Shown here in pieces: positions 48,825 through 57,352 of a stretch of DNA of 64,000 nucleotides. The notes beneath the pieces were generated by a model. The model searched no databases. It was given only the letters and a program-made list of their open reading frames with translations, and was not told the DNA's origin. Source of the DNA: VRUE01 sp035318745. GTDB lineage: Bacteria > Actinomycetota > Thermoleophilia > Solirubrobacterales > 70-9. Both the position numbers and the translations under genes were made by a program. Position 1 is the stretch's first letter; the number at the start of each line of letters is the position of its first letter. The stretch spans positions 1-64,000 of the forward strand of contig DATHEA010000024.1 in assembly GCA_035318745.1 (NCBI GenBank), written 5' to 3'.

Positions 48825-50321
48825 CTACTGCACGGCAGCGGGAGTCTCGATCTCCCGCTTGAGGATCTTGCCGGTCGGGCCCTTGGGCAACTCGTCGATG
48901 AACCAGACGACACGCGGGTACTTGTAGGCGGCGATGCGGTCCTTGACGTAGGCGCTGATCTCCTCGGGGCTCAGCTCCTCACCCTCGTGGAGGACGACCG
49001 CGGCGCCGATCTCCTCGCCCCACTGGTCGTGGGGGACGCCGACGACCGCCGCTTCGCGGATCTTCGGGTGCTCGTAGAGGACCTCCTCGACCTCGCGCGG
49101 GTAGACGTTGTAGCCACCACGGATGATCAGGTCCTTCTTGCGGTCGACTATGTAGAAGAAGCCGTCCTCGTCGACGCGGGCCATGTCGCCGCTGTGGAAC
49201 CAGCCGCCCCGCATCGCCTCCTCGGTCGCCTCGGGACGCTGCCAGTAGCCCTTCATGATGTTGTGGCCGCGGATCACGATCTCGCCGACCTCACCCTGGG
49301 CGACCGGCTCGTCGTTCTCGTCGACGACCCGCATCTCGATTCCTTCGATCGGGGTGCCGATCGAGCCCGGCTTGCGCTCTTTGTCGGGATGGTTGGAGCA
49401 GGCGACCGGCGAGGTCTCCGAGAGGCCGTATCCCTCCATAACCTTCGCCCCGAAGGCGTCTTCGAAGCCGCGCAGCACCTCGACCGGCATCGAGGCGCCG
49501 CCGGTGATGCAGATGCGCAGCGAAGAGGTGTCGAAGCTCTCGCGCTCAGGGTGGTGGAGCAGGGCGCCATACATCGTCGGCACGCCGTAGAAGTGGGTGA
49601 CGCCGTCGCGCTGCATCGTCGCCAGCGCCTCGCCGGGGTCGAATTTCGGCACCAGGGTGAGGCAGGCGCCGACGCTGAGCGAGGCGTTCATCGCGACCGT
49701 CTGGCCGAAGGAGTGGAAGAGGGGGAGGGCGCCGAGGACGACGTCGCCGGCGGCGATCTCAGAGGTGGTGCGTGAGGAGACGTCGGCGTTGCGCGCCAGG
49801 TTGGCGTGGGTCAGCTCCGCGCCCTTCGGCTTGCCGGTGGTGCCCGAGGTGTAGAGGATCACGGCCGTGTCGTCCTCGCCGGTCTCGGCCAGGCCGGGGG
49901 TGGGCTGGAGCTCGGCCAGGGTCGCAGCGAAGGCTGCGGGCTCGACCTCGACCAGCTCGGCGCCCGCCTCGGCAGCACCGCCGCCGGCCTCGTCGCAGAA
50001 ACCGTGCCAGGCAAGCAACACCTTCGCGCCCGAGTCCTCGACGTAGAAAGCGATCTCCCGGCGCTTCAGCAGAACGTTCATCGGCACCACGATGGCCCCG
50101 GCGCGCAGCACGCCGTAGTAGGCGATCGGGAACTCGGGCACGTTGGGCAGCATCACCCCGACCCTGTCGCCCGGCTGCACTCCCTTCTCGCGCAGCAGGG
50201 TCGTCAGGCGGGCGCTGCCGTCGTCCAGCTCTCCATAACTCAGCTCGATCTCGCCGAGGCGGATCGCCGGGGCGTCTGGCGAGCGCTCGGCGCTCTCCGT
50301 GAGTATCGATGCGAGATTCAT
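48825..50321 (-). CDS. Long-chain fatty acyl-CoA synthetase/ligase (FadD-like)
   Basis: 498 residues. Adenylation motifs: ILYTSGTTGKPKGAELTHAN (P-loop), EGYGLSETSPVACSNH, HSGDMARVDEDGFFYIVDRK, DLIIRGGYNVYPREVEEVLY and the C-terminal catalytic Lys in GPTGKILKRE. It activates a carboxylic acid to the acyl-AMP and then to the CoA thioester. Chain length is not deducible. Divergent from a PRC-barrel gene. Confidence 0.93.
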   Translation of the reverse strand: MNLASILTESAERSPDAPAIRLGEIELSYGELDDGSARLTTLLREKGVQPGDRVGVMLPNVPEFPIAYYGVLRAGAIVVPMNVLLKRREIAFYVEDSGAKVLLAWHGFCDEAGGGAAEAGAELVEVEPAAFAATLAELQPTPGLAETGEDDTAVILYTSGTTGKPKGAELTHANLARNADVSSRTTSEIAAGDVVLGALPLFHSFGQTVAMNASLSVGACLTLVPKFDPGEALATMQRDGVTHFYGVPTMYGALLHHPERESFDTSSLRICITGGASMPVEVLRGFEDAFGAKVMEGYGLSETSPVACSNHPDKERKPGSIGTPIEGIEMRVVDENDEPVAQGEVGEIVIRGHNIMKGYWQRPEATEEAMRGGWFHSGDMARVDEDGFFYIVDRKKDLIIRGGYNVYPREVEEVLYEHPKIREAAVVGVPHDQWGEEIGAAVVLHEGEELSPEEISAYVKDRIAAYKYPRVVWFIDELPKGPTGKILKREIETPAAVQ

Positions 50322-50368
50322 CCCTGTCCCCTCGCGAGCATAGACGGTCCGTTAGGCTCAGATCCGCG

Positions 50369-50734
50369 ATGGACGACCTCGGTTCGCCAACCTCCTTTCT
50401 CACCCTTCCCAAGGGGGTGCCGGTGTATTCCAGCGATGGCAAGGAGATCGGCAAGGTGGAGTACGTGCTCAGCGCCCCCAACGTCGACATCTTCGACGGG
50501 ATCGTCCTCGACACCAGCGTCTTGCCTGGGGGACGACGCTTCGTCGACGCCCCCGAGGTCGCAGAGATATACGAGCGCGGCGTGGTGCTGACGATCGATG
50601 CAGCGGCGGCCCAGAACCTGTCCGAGCCGAGCGCCAACCCAGGGTCGCTCGACGTCGACCCCAGCGATCTGGTGGGCAGCGGACGGCAGGGCAAGCTACG
50701 CCGCGCCTGGGACCTGATCTCCGGCAAGGGCTGA
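50369..50734 (+). CDS. Small PRC-barrel-like protein
   Basis: 121 residues from ATG 50369. The N-terminal ~75 residues read as a PRC-barrel (GVPVYSSDGKEIGKVEYVLS, IFDGIVLDTSVLPGGRRFVD, GVVLTIDAAAAQNL); the tail is polar. PRC-barrels are small beta domains that bind RNA-processing or photosynthetic partners; in actinobacteria most are uncharacterised. Function unknown. Confidence 0.75.
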   Translation: MDDLGSPTSFLTLPKGVPVYSSDGKEIGKVEYVLSAPNVDIFDGIVLDTSVLPGGRRFVDAPEVAEIYERGVVLTIDAAAAQNLSEPSANPGSLDVDPSDLVGSGRQGKLRRAWDLISGKG

Positions 50735-50748
50735 AGGCCGGAGGCATC

Positions 50749-51291
50749 TTGCTGCGAAGTTCTCTAGCATTGCGCGCCGTGAAGCTGCCGATCGCCCTGA
50801 TTGCGCTGTGTGCCGTGCTGGCGTTCGCTGGCTGCGGCAGCAGCAGCGACTCTTCGACCGGTTTGAGCGAATCGACCGGCGCCACGACGGAATCGACCTC
50901 CCCCGAAGCAGCCGGCGGCGAAAAGACCAAGCCGAAGGTCACGGTGCCGACGGGCGCTCCGCCGAAGAAGCTCGAAGTCAAGGAACTCGAAGAAGGCAGC
51001 GGCGCCGAAGCGAAGGCGGGCGACAAAGTCACCGTCCAGTACGTCGGCGTCAACTACAAGAACGGCAAGGAATTCGATTCTTCCTGGAGCCGCAACGAAC
51101 CGTTCCCCTTCACTCTCGGCGCGGGAGAAGTTATCCCCGGCTGGGACCAGGGCGTCGAAGGGATGAAGGTCGGCGGTCGCCGCGAGCTGATCATCCCGCC
51201 CGAACTCGCCTACGGCGAAGCCGGCGCCCCACCCGCCATCGGTCCGAACGAAACGCTCGTGTTCGTGATCGATCTGCTTGAAGTCAGCTAG
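50749..51291 (+). CDS. Lipoprotein FKBP-type peptidyl-prolyl isomerase
   Basis: 180 residues from TTG, set by GGAGG 4 bases upstream. Lipoprotein signal with lipobox LAFAGC (C29), then a Ser/Thr linker, then the FKBP domain (GDKVTVQYVGVNYKNGKEFD, FTLGAGEVIPGWDQGVEGMK, GGRRELIIPPELAYGEAG, LVFVIDLLEVS). It catalyses proline isomerisation in extracytoplasmic proteins. Only one FKBP domain and no chaperone insert. Confidence 0.92.
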   Translation: MLRSSLALRAVKLPIALIALCAVLAFAGCGSSSDSSTGLSESTGATTESTSPEAAGGEKTKPKVTVPTGAPPKKLEVKELEEGSGAEAKAGDKVTVQYVGVNYKNGKEFDSSWSRNEPFPFTLGAGEVIPGWDQGVEGMKVGGRRELIIPPELAYGEAGAPPAIGPNETLVFVIDLLEVS

Positions 51292-52315
51292 CAGAGCCAT
51301 TCTCGCTGAGCGCCTGACGGCGCAGGGCCTCTCCGGGCCACCGCTGGCCGATCCAGCTGCCGTCGCCGAGCGCCTGCTTGCCGTTCAGGGCCAGGACCCA
51401 CGCGGTTTCCGGCTCGCCGTGCGAGCGCGGACCGATGGGCTGACTGCCGCTGACGTCGAGCGGGCTTTGGCGGAGCGCGAACTGATCGTCACCTGGCTCA
51501 ACCGCGGAACGCTGCATCTGGTTCGCAGCGAGGACTACCCGCTGCTTCAGGCTCTGACCACGCCGCCACTCTTTACCTCCAGTGTCCGGCGGTTACGGCA
51601 AGAGGGCGTGAGCGAGGCCAAGGCTGAGCGCGCGGTCGAGACGATCGAGCGGGCGCTCGGCGACGAGGGCCCGCTGACGCGGATCCAGCTGCGCGAGCGG
51701 ATCGAAGCCGCCGGCGTGCGAACCGATGGTCAGGCGATGATCCACCTGCTCTTCCTAACGTCGCTGCGTGGGATCGCGGTCCGTGGGCCGATGGTGGGTA
51801 AGCACCACGCTTACGTCCTCGTTCGCGATTGGCTGGGGGAGCTGCGTCCGATCGACCGCGAGAAGGCGCTGGCCGAGCTGGCGCGTCGCTATCTGGTGGG
51901 ACACCAGCCGGCGAGCGATCGAGACCTCGCCAAGTGGGCCGGCCTGCCGCTGCGCGACGCTCGCGCCGGCCTGAAGGCGATCGGCTCGGAGCTGGAGGAG
52001 GGGGAGGAAGGGCTGGTCAGTCTCGCCAAGCGCCCCGCCCCGGAGAAACTGCCACCACCGCGCCTGCTGGGCGCCTTCGATCCGGTCTTGCTCGGCTGGA
52101 CCTCCCGCGAACCGATCCTCGGACCGCATACGAGCCTCGTCACCAGGAACGGCATCTTCCATCCCTTCGCGATGGCCAACGGCCGCGCCCTGGCCAAGTG
52201 GGGCTTGGCGGGTGGCAAGGTGACGCTGATCCCTCTTCAGCGCCTGCCCGTCAAGATCGCCACTGCCTTAGAGCACGACGCCGCCGAGGTCACTCGCTTT
52301 CTGGTCTCTGACTAG
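51278..52315 (+). CDS. Winged-helix protein of the AlkZ/AlkX (HTH_42) superfamily
   Basis: 345 residues from TTG 51278, overlapping the FKBP gene by 14 bases (start uncertain). The N-terminal QGQ (Q37-Q39 in RLLAVQGQDPRGFRLAVRAR) matches the QxQ catalytic motif of AlkZ-type DNA glycosylases, followed by ELIVTWLNRGTLHLVRSEDY and a C-terminal LLGAFDPVLLGWTSREPIL. AlkZ enzymes unhook or remove bulky DNA lesions. Whether this member is active is unproven. Its stop shares CTAG with the convergent glyS stop. Confidence 0.82.
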   Translation: MKSASRAILAERLTAQGLSGPPLADPAAVAERLLAVQGQDPRGFRLAVRARTDGLTAADVERALAERELIVTWLNRGTLHLVRSEDYPLLQALTTPPLFTSSVRRLRQEGVSEAKAERAVETIERALGDEGPLTRIQLRERIEAAGVRTDGQAMIHLLFLTSLRGIAVRGPMVGKHHAYVLVRDWLGELRPIDREKALAELARRYLVGHQPASDRDLAKWAGLPLRDARAGLKAIGSELEEGEEGLVSLAKRPAPEKLPPPRLLGAFDPVLLGWTSREPILGPHTSLVTRNGIFHPFAMANGRALAKWGLAGGKVTLIPLQRLPVKIATALEHDAAEVTRFLVSD

Positions 52316-53703
52316 TCCAGCTTCGGGCTGCGCCAGGGCTGGGCGAGGCGGTTCGCCAGGTCGTCCGCCAGGCCCTCGATCGGGACTCGAGTCTGCTCCA
52401 GGGAGTCGCGGTCGCGCAGGGTGACGGTGTCGTCTTCCATCGTCTGGTGGTCGACGGTGATGCCCCATGGGGTGCCGATCTCGTCCTGGCGGCGGTAGCG
52501 CTTGCCGATCGAGCCGCCCTCGTCGAACTCGGCCGGAACGTGGCGGCGCACCTCGTTGAAGATCTCGCGTGCCTTCTCCGGCATGCCCTCCTTGGAGACG
52601 AGGGGCAGGATCGCCACCTTGACCGGCGCCAGGCGGGGGTGGAGTCGCAGCACCGTGCGCTGGCGGCCCTCGACCTCCTCGACCTCGTAGGAGTCGACGA
52701 GGAAGGCGAGCGTCGCGCGGTCGGCGCCGGCCGCCGGCTCGATCACGTGCGGTACGTAGCGCTCTTTGGTCTGCTGGTCGAAGTACTCGAGCTTCTCGCC
52801 GCTGAACTTGGCGTGCTGGGTGAGGTCGAAGTCGCCGCGGTTGGCGATTCCCTCCAGCTCCGACCAGCCGATCGGGAAGAGGTACTCGATGTCGCTGGTC
52901 GCCGAGGAGTAGTGCGAGAGCTCGTCGGCGCCGTGCGCACGCACCCGCAGCAGGTCGGGGCGGATGCCGAGGTCGGTGTACCAGCGCTCGCGCTCCTCCA
53001 TCCAGAGCTTGTGCCACTTTTCGGCTTCGGCGGGGGGGACGAAGAACTCCATCTCCATCTGCTCGAACTCGCGCGTGCGGAAGATGAAGTTGCCCGGGGT
53101 GATCTCGTTGCGGAACGACTTGCCGATCTGGGCGATTCCGAACGGCGGCTTCTTGCGGGCGAAGCCGAGCACGTTCTTGAAGTTGATGAAGATGCCCTGC
53201 GCGGTCTCCGGTCGCAGGTAGACCTCCGAGCCCTCGCCCGCGACCGGGCCGACGTGGGTCTCGAACATCAGGTTGAACTGGCGCGGCTCGGAGAGCTCGC
53301 CGCCGCACTCCGGGCAGCGCAGCTCCGCCTCGGGGTCGCCGCCTTCCGCCTCGACCGCCTCGCGCAGGTGATCCTCGCGCCAGCGCCGCTTGCACCTGCC
53401 CAGGCACTGCACCAGCGGGTCGGTGAAGCCCTCGAGGTGGCCAGACGCCTCCCAGACCCGGGGATGCTGAAGGATCGCCGAGTCGAGCGCGACGATGTCG
53501 TCGCGCTCCTGCAGCATCGCCCGCCACCACTCGGCCTTGACGTTGTTCTTCAGCAGCACGCCGTAATGGCCGTAGTCGTAGGTCGAGCCGAGGCCGCCGT
53601 AGATCTCCGAGGAGGGAAAGACGAAGCCGCGCCGCTTGCAGAGAGCGACGATCTCCTCCATCGAGGTCTCCGTGCTGCGCGTCTCCTGCCCGGCGCTTGC
53701 CAT
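52312..53703 (-). CDS. glyS: Glycyl-tRNA synthetase (alpha2 type)
   Basis: 463 residues, class II aminoacyl-tRNA synthetase. Motif 1 region RRGFVFPSSEIYGGLGSTYDYG, motif 2 GIAQIGKSFRNEITPGNFIF, FRTREFEQMEMEFFV (family-specific) and C-terminal anticodon domain (VAILPLVSKEGMPEKAREIF, RYRRQDEIGTPWGITVD) identify the dimeric GlyRS. ATG 53703 chosen; upstream residues are not conserved. No T-box is present; only 37 bases separate it from the divergent fmdB-like gene. Confidence 0.97.
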   Translation of the reverse strand: MASAGQETRSTETSMEEIVALCKRRGFVFPSSEIYGGLGSTYDYGHYGVLLKNNVKAEWWRAMLQERDDIVALDSAILQHPRVWEASGHLEGFTDPLVQCLGRCKRRWREDHLREAVEAEGGDPEAELRCPECGGELSEPRQFNLMFETHVGPVAGEGSEVYLRPETAQGIFINFKNVLGFARKKPPFGIAQIGKSFRNEITPGNFIFRTREFEQMEMEFFVPPAEAEKWHKLWMEERERWYTDLGIRPDLLRVRAHGADELSHYSSATSDIEYLFPIGWSELEGIANRGDFDLTQHAKFSGEKLEYFDQQTKERYVPHVIEPAAGADRATLAFLVDSYEVEEVEGRQRTVLRLHPRLAPVKVAILPLVSKEGMPEKAREIFNEVRRHVPAEFDEGGSIGKRYRRQDEIGTPWGITVDHQTMEDDTVTLRDRDSLEQTRVPIEGLADDLANRLAQPWRSPKLD

Positions 53704-53740
53704 GGCTGAACCGTATCGGCTGCGATAATCGCCCACCGTC

Positions 53741-54073
53741 ATGCCGATCTACGAGTACAAATGCACCAACGGCCACGTCTTCGACGTGATCCAGAGGATG
53801 AGGGACGAGGCGCTGACCGAGTGCCAGGAGTGCGGCGCCCCAGCCGAGCGCGTCCTGCACCCCGTAGCGATCCACTTCAAGGGGTCGGGCTTCCACAACA
53901 CCGACTACGGGAAAAAGAAGACCGGCGCCAACGGAAGCTCCTCCGAGGGCCGCTCGTCCGAAGACTCAACCGAGAGCGCGAAGGACTCCTCCGATTCCAA
54001 GACCTCGGAGTCGAAGTCGAGCGATTCAAAGTCCAGCTCAAGCGACTCGAAATCTCCGGCCAAAGCCGACTAG
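53741..54073 (+). CDS. FmdB-family zinc-ribbon protein with Ser/Lys/Asp tail
   Basis: 110 residues. N-terminal MPIYEYKCTNGHVFDVIQRM and CQECGAPAERVLHPVAIHFK form the FmdB zinc ribbon, found in many bacteria as a putative regulator. The last ~50 residues are almost only Ser, Asp, Glu, Lys in SSDSK-like repeats, a low-complexity disordered tail. Function unknown. Confidence 0.9.
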   Translation: MPIYEYKCTNGHVFDVIQRMRDEALTECQECGAPAERVLHPVAIHFKGSGFHNTDYGKKKTGANGSSSEGRSSEDSTESAKDSSDSKTSESKSSDSKSSSSDSKSPAKAD

Positions 54074-54085
54074 GCGCTTGATGGA

Positions 54086-54215
54086 AGGGCGGCGGGGTCG
54101 GCTCGCCGATGCCTCGCGAAGCGGCCCCGGCAGGGTGATTCTCAGCCGCAAAGCGGCACCAGATTCCACCGCCGAAGGCGGTGGTGGGCACTCGGCGAAC
54201 CGACCCCGCCGCCCT
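54086..54215. repeat. Family 3-like nested palindrome between fmdB and the LCP gene
   Basis: Outer 24-bp arms (54086-54109 and 54192-54215) pair at 23 positions. Inside are hairpins CCACCGCC-GAA-GGCGGTGG (54166-54184) and CAGCCGCAAAGCGGC, similar in loop and in the trailing CACCA to the 36118-36260 element. It contains the LCP stop codon and may also end both convergent transcripts. Confidence 0.65.
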
Positions 54216-55443
54216 ACCCCAGCAGCTTCTTTACAGCCCTGCGGCGCTCTGAGTCCGGAACTTCTATCGAGCTGCCAGGTCCGGGAGAGCAGCCAGAATT
54301 CGCACCTGCGCAAAGTACATCGGCTGCGCTTTCGCCGCCGATGGCCGCGGCGAGAATCAGCTGGGGCATCGTCAGGAAGCCCATGTCGCTGACGAAGGCC
54401 TTCGGCGCGTCCCAGCCGATGATCGGGCCCTTGATGAAGTTGTAGGGGGCGCGGAGGGGGTCGGTGAGGCGGTCCTTGATGCCCGCGATTACCGCCTGCT
54501 GTGCCTTCTCGCGCTGGATGTCTTCGTAGCCGAACGTGTAGGCGCTCTTGCCTGGCCCAGGACATTCGCTGACCTCGCGGATGCGCGAGTAGATCAGCGC
54601 CTTTTCTCCGTCTAGGGTGTTCTCGCCCTTGCCGAGCCGCAGGGTGAAGCCGCCCTGGCCGCCACCGGCACCGCCGGCGATGTCGGCGCAGAGCTTGTGC
54701 GGAACGTCGACCTTCACGCCGCCGACGGCGTCGATCAGGTCTTCGAAACCGGTGAAATCGACGATCGCGACGTGGTCGACTTCGATCCCGAGGAAGTCTT
54801 CGACCGCTTCGATCTGTGCCTTGGCGCCGCCGAAAGCGTAGGCCGCGTTGATCTTCTGTGGACTCTGACCGGGGATTTCGGCGTAGCTGTCGCGCGGGAT
54901 CGAGAGTTTGCGGAAGGCCCCGCCGCCGGCGCGGATCAGCATCAGCGTGTCGGCACGGAATTCGCCCTGCGAGCAGTTGCCATGGGGCGAGTCGCCGTGC
55001 GCCTGCTGTTCGAAGCACTCTTGCGAGGGCGCCGCCCCGGGCTCCTTGGTGTCGGGCGGGCGGGCGTCGGTGCCGAGCACGAGGATCGTCTGCGCGCCGG
55101 CCAGCAGGAAGGGGTTGCCGTGCAGGGTGGACTTGGCTTCGCCGGAGAGCTTGAACGCCTGCAGCTGGGCGGAGACGGCGAAGGCGAGGAAGCTGAGCAG
55201 GATCCAGCCCAGCGCAGCCAGGCCGACCCATTTCAGCGCTCGCCGCAGGCCGGGTCGGGGCGGCCGGGGGCCGTGTTCGCGCCCAGGCCGGTCGGGCAGC
55301 TTTGGCATTTTCGGCGCCCGCCAGTCGCGCTCGCGCAGGCTGGAGAGGTCGGGCTTGCGGAAGCGCGAGAAGAACCCCCGGCGGGCTCGGTAGACCTTGT
55401 AGTCGGGCGGCTCGGAGGGCCGCTGCTCGTCATCGTTGCCCAT
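54214..55443 (-). CDS. LytR-CpsA-Psr (LCP) family cell-wall glycopolymer ligase
   Basis: 409 residues from ATG 55443 (GGAG 8 bases upstream). Basic Pro-rich cytosolic N-terminus, one membrane helix (VGLAALGWILLSFLAFAV), then the LCP domain: ILVLGTDARP, FRADTLMLIRAGGGAFRKLS, IPRDSYAEIPGQSPQKINAA and ALIYSRIREVSE (catalytic Arg/Asp residues). LCP enzymes attach secondary polymers to peptidoglycan. A longer frame upstream is antisense to the ROK gene. Confidence 0.93.
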   Translation of the reverse strand: MGNDDEQRPSEPPDYKVYRARRGFFSRFRKPDLSSLRERDWRAPKMPKLPDRPGREHGPRPPRPGLRRALKWVGLAALGWILLSFLAFAVSAQLQAFKLSGEAKSTLHGNPFLLAGAQTILVLGTDARPPDTKEPGAAPSQECFEQQAHGDSPHGNCSQGEFRADTLMLIRAGGGAFRKLSIPRDSYAEIPGQSPQKINAAYAFGGAKAQIEAVEDFLGIEVDHVAIVDFTGFEDLIDAVGGVKVDVPHKLCADIAGGAGGGQGGFTLRLGKGENTLDGEKALIYSRIREVSECPGPGKSAYTFGYEDIQREKAQQAVIAGIKDRLTDPLRAPYNFIKGPIIGWDAPKAFVSDMGFLTMPQLILAAAIGGESAADVLCAGANSGCSPGPGSSIEVPDSERRRAVKKLLG

Positions 55444-55503
55444 GAAAGACTCCGGAATCATGCCGATGACCGCGGTCGCCCGCGCCAAGAGTTCCGAAAA
55501 GAG

Positions 55504-56469
55504 ATGAATCAGGCCGAAGCTATAGGCGTCGATCTGGGTGGCACGAAGATGCTGCTCGGCGTCCTCGACGGGGACTCCAAGACCGTCTGGGAGAGTCGCG
55601 AGCGCTCCGCCGGCGAGGGTGAGGAGGAGCTGGTCGAGCTGCTCGTGCGCGAGATCTCCGAGGCGCAGGCGAAGCGATCCGGAATCGAGGCGGTCGGGAT
55701 GGGCATCCCGGCGACGATCGACCACAAGAAGGGCGTGGCGGTGGCGGCGGTCAACCTGCCGATCGAGAACCTGCCGATTCGTGATCTGGTGGTCGAGCGG
55801 ACCGGCCTGCCCACCTTCGTCGACAACGACGCCAACGTCGCCGCCCTCGCCGAGCATCTCTTCGGTGCGGCGCGCGGGGCCGAGAACGCGGTGATGCTGA
55901 CGATCGGCACCGGGATCGGCGGCGGCCTCATTCTCGGTGGTGAGATCTACCGTGGCTCGACCGGCGCCGGCGCCGAGCTCGGTCACGTGGCAATCCAGCT
56001 CGACGGTCCCGCCTGCCAGGGCAACTGCCCTGGCCACGGCTGCGTCGAGACCCTTGCCTCGGGCACCGCGCTGGGCCGCGAAGGCCGCGCCGCTGCGGAA
56101 AGCAACCCCGACTCCGCCATCGGCAAGCTGCTCGCCGAGGGCAAGGAGATCGACGGCAAGGTCGTCACCGTCGCGGCCCAGCAAGGGGATGAGACGGCGA
56201 TCGACGTCTTCGACCTGATCGGCAGCCGCCTCGGCGTCGCCCTCGCCGGCTTCGCCAACATCTTCGAGCCGGAAGTGATCGTCATCGGCGGCGGCGTGAT
56301 CGTCGCCGGCGAGCTGCTGCTCGCGCCGGCGCGCCGCGAGCTCGAAGCGCGCGCTCTGCGGCCGATGAACCGGACCCCGGTCGTCCCTGCCGAGCTGGGC
56401 GAAGACGCGGGGATGATCGGCGCCGCCGCGATGGCCCGGATCGAGCTGGAAGCGGAGCAGGAAGGCTGA
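55504..56469 (+). CDS. ROK-family sugar kinase (glucokinase-like)
   Basis: 321 residues. Phosphate-1 motif AIGVDLGGTKMLLGVLDGD, VDNDANVAALAEHLFGAARG, LTIGTGIGGGLILGGEIYRG and the ROK zinc knuckle GPACQGNCPGHGCVETLASG are present. No N-terminal HTH, so it is an enzyme rather than a NagC-like repressor. Probably phosphorylates glucose. Overlaps rsmI by one base (TGATG). Confidence 0.9.
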   Translation: MNQAEAIGVDLGGTKMLLGVLDGDSKTVWESRERSAGEGEEELVELLVREISEAQAKRSGIEAVGMGIPATIDHKKGVAVAAVNLPIENLPIRDLVVERTGLPTFVDNDANVAALAEHLFGAARGAENAVMLTIGTGIGGGLILGGEIYRGSTGAGAELGHVAIQLDGPACQGNCPGHGCVETLASGTALGREGRAAAESNPDSAIGKLLAEGKEIDGKVVTVAAQQGDETAIDVFDLIGSRLGVALAGFANIFEPEVIVIGGGVIVAGELLLAPARRELEARALRPMNRTPVVPAELGEDAGMIGAAAMARIELEAEQEG

Positions 56470-57296
56470 TGCCGGGGTCGCTGGTCGTCTGCCCGACCCC
56501 GATCGGCAACCTCGACGACATCACGATCCGCGTGCGCGATGCGCTGGTTGCCGCCGACTACATCGCCTGCGAGGACACGCGCCGCAGCGGCGGTCTGCTC
56601 GACAAGCTCGGCATCAGGCCGGCGCCGCAGCTGATCTCGATCCACGAGGGCAACGAAGTGCCGCGCGCGATCGAGCTGGCGCAGCGGATCGAACGCGGTG
56701 AGACCGTCGCCCTCGTCTCCGACGCCGGCATGCCGGCGATCTCCGACCCGGGCTTCCGCCTGATCCGCCGCTGTATCGAACGCAACCTCGAGGTGACCGT
56801 GTTGCCGGGCCCCTCGGTGGTACCGGTGGCCCTCGTCGCCTCCGGCCTGCCCACCGACCGCTGGCGCTTCGAGGGCTTCCTGCCGAAGCGTTCCGGCGAG
56901 ATGGAGCGGGTGCTGCGCTCGACCGAGACTGTGGTCGCCTTCGAGTCGCCGCGCCGGGTGGGCGATTCGCTTGCCGCCCTGGCCGCGATCGCTCCCGACC
57001 GCCCGGCCGCGGTCTGCCGCGAGCTGACCAAGATGCACGAGGAGGTCTCGCGCAGCACGCTGGCCGAGCTGGCACGCCGCTTCCGTGGCGACGTCAAGGG
57101 CGAGATCGTGCTCGTGATCGCGCCGGCGTCCGCGGACGACCACGACAAAGACGTCGGCTTCGCCGTCGACGCGCTGCGCCACCTGGTCCAGTCGGGCGCC
57201 CGCCCCCGCGCCGCCGCCAGCGTCGTCGCCGCCCTCACCGGCACGCGCGCCAACGACCTCTACCGGGCGCTGACCGGTCGTGAGCCGCGCAAGTAG
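56469..57296 (+). CDS. rsmI: 16S rRNA (cytidine-1402-2'-O)-methyltransferase RsmI
   Basis: 275 residues. GSLVVCPTPIGNLDDITIRV, CEDTRRSGGLLDKLGI, ALVSDAGMPAISDPGFRLIR and PGPSVVPVALVASGLPTDRW are the tetrapyrrole-methylase-fold signatures of RsmI. It methylates C1402 in the decoding centre of 16S rRNA. Start codon overlaps the ROK kinase stop. Confidence 0.96.
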   Translation: MPGSLVVCPTPIGNLDDITIRVRDALVAADYIACEDTRRSGGLLDKLGIRPAPQLISIHEGNEVPRAIELAQRIERGETVALVSDAGMPAISDPGFRLIRRCIERNLEVTVLPGPSVVPVALVASGLPTDRWRFEGFLPKRSGEMERVLRSTETVVAFESPRRVGDSLAALAAIAPDRPAAVCRELTKMHEEVSRSTLAELARRFRGDVKGEIVLVIAPASADDHDKDVGFAVDALRHLVQSGARPRAAASVVAALTGTRANDLYRALTGREPRK

Positions 57297-57352
57297 CCGC
57301 CTCTTCGACGACTACGATTTGCACTCATTTCGCTGACTTGAACGGAGAGACC

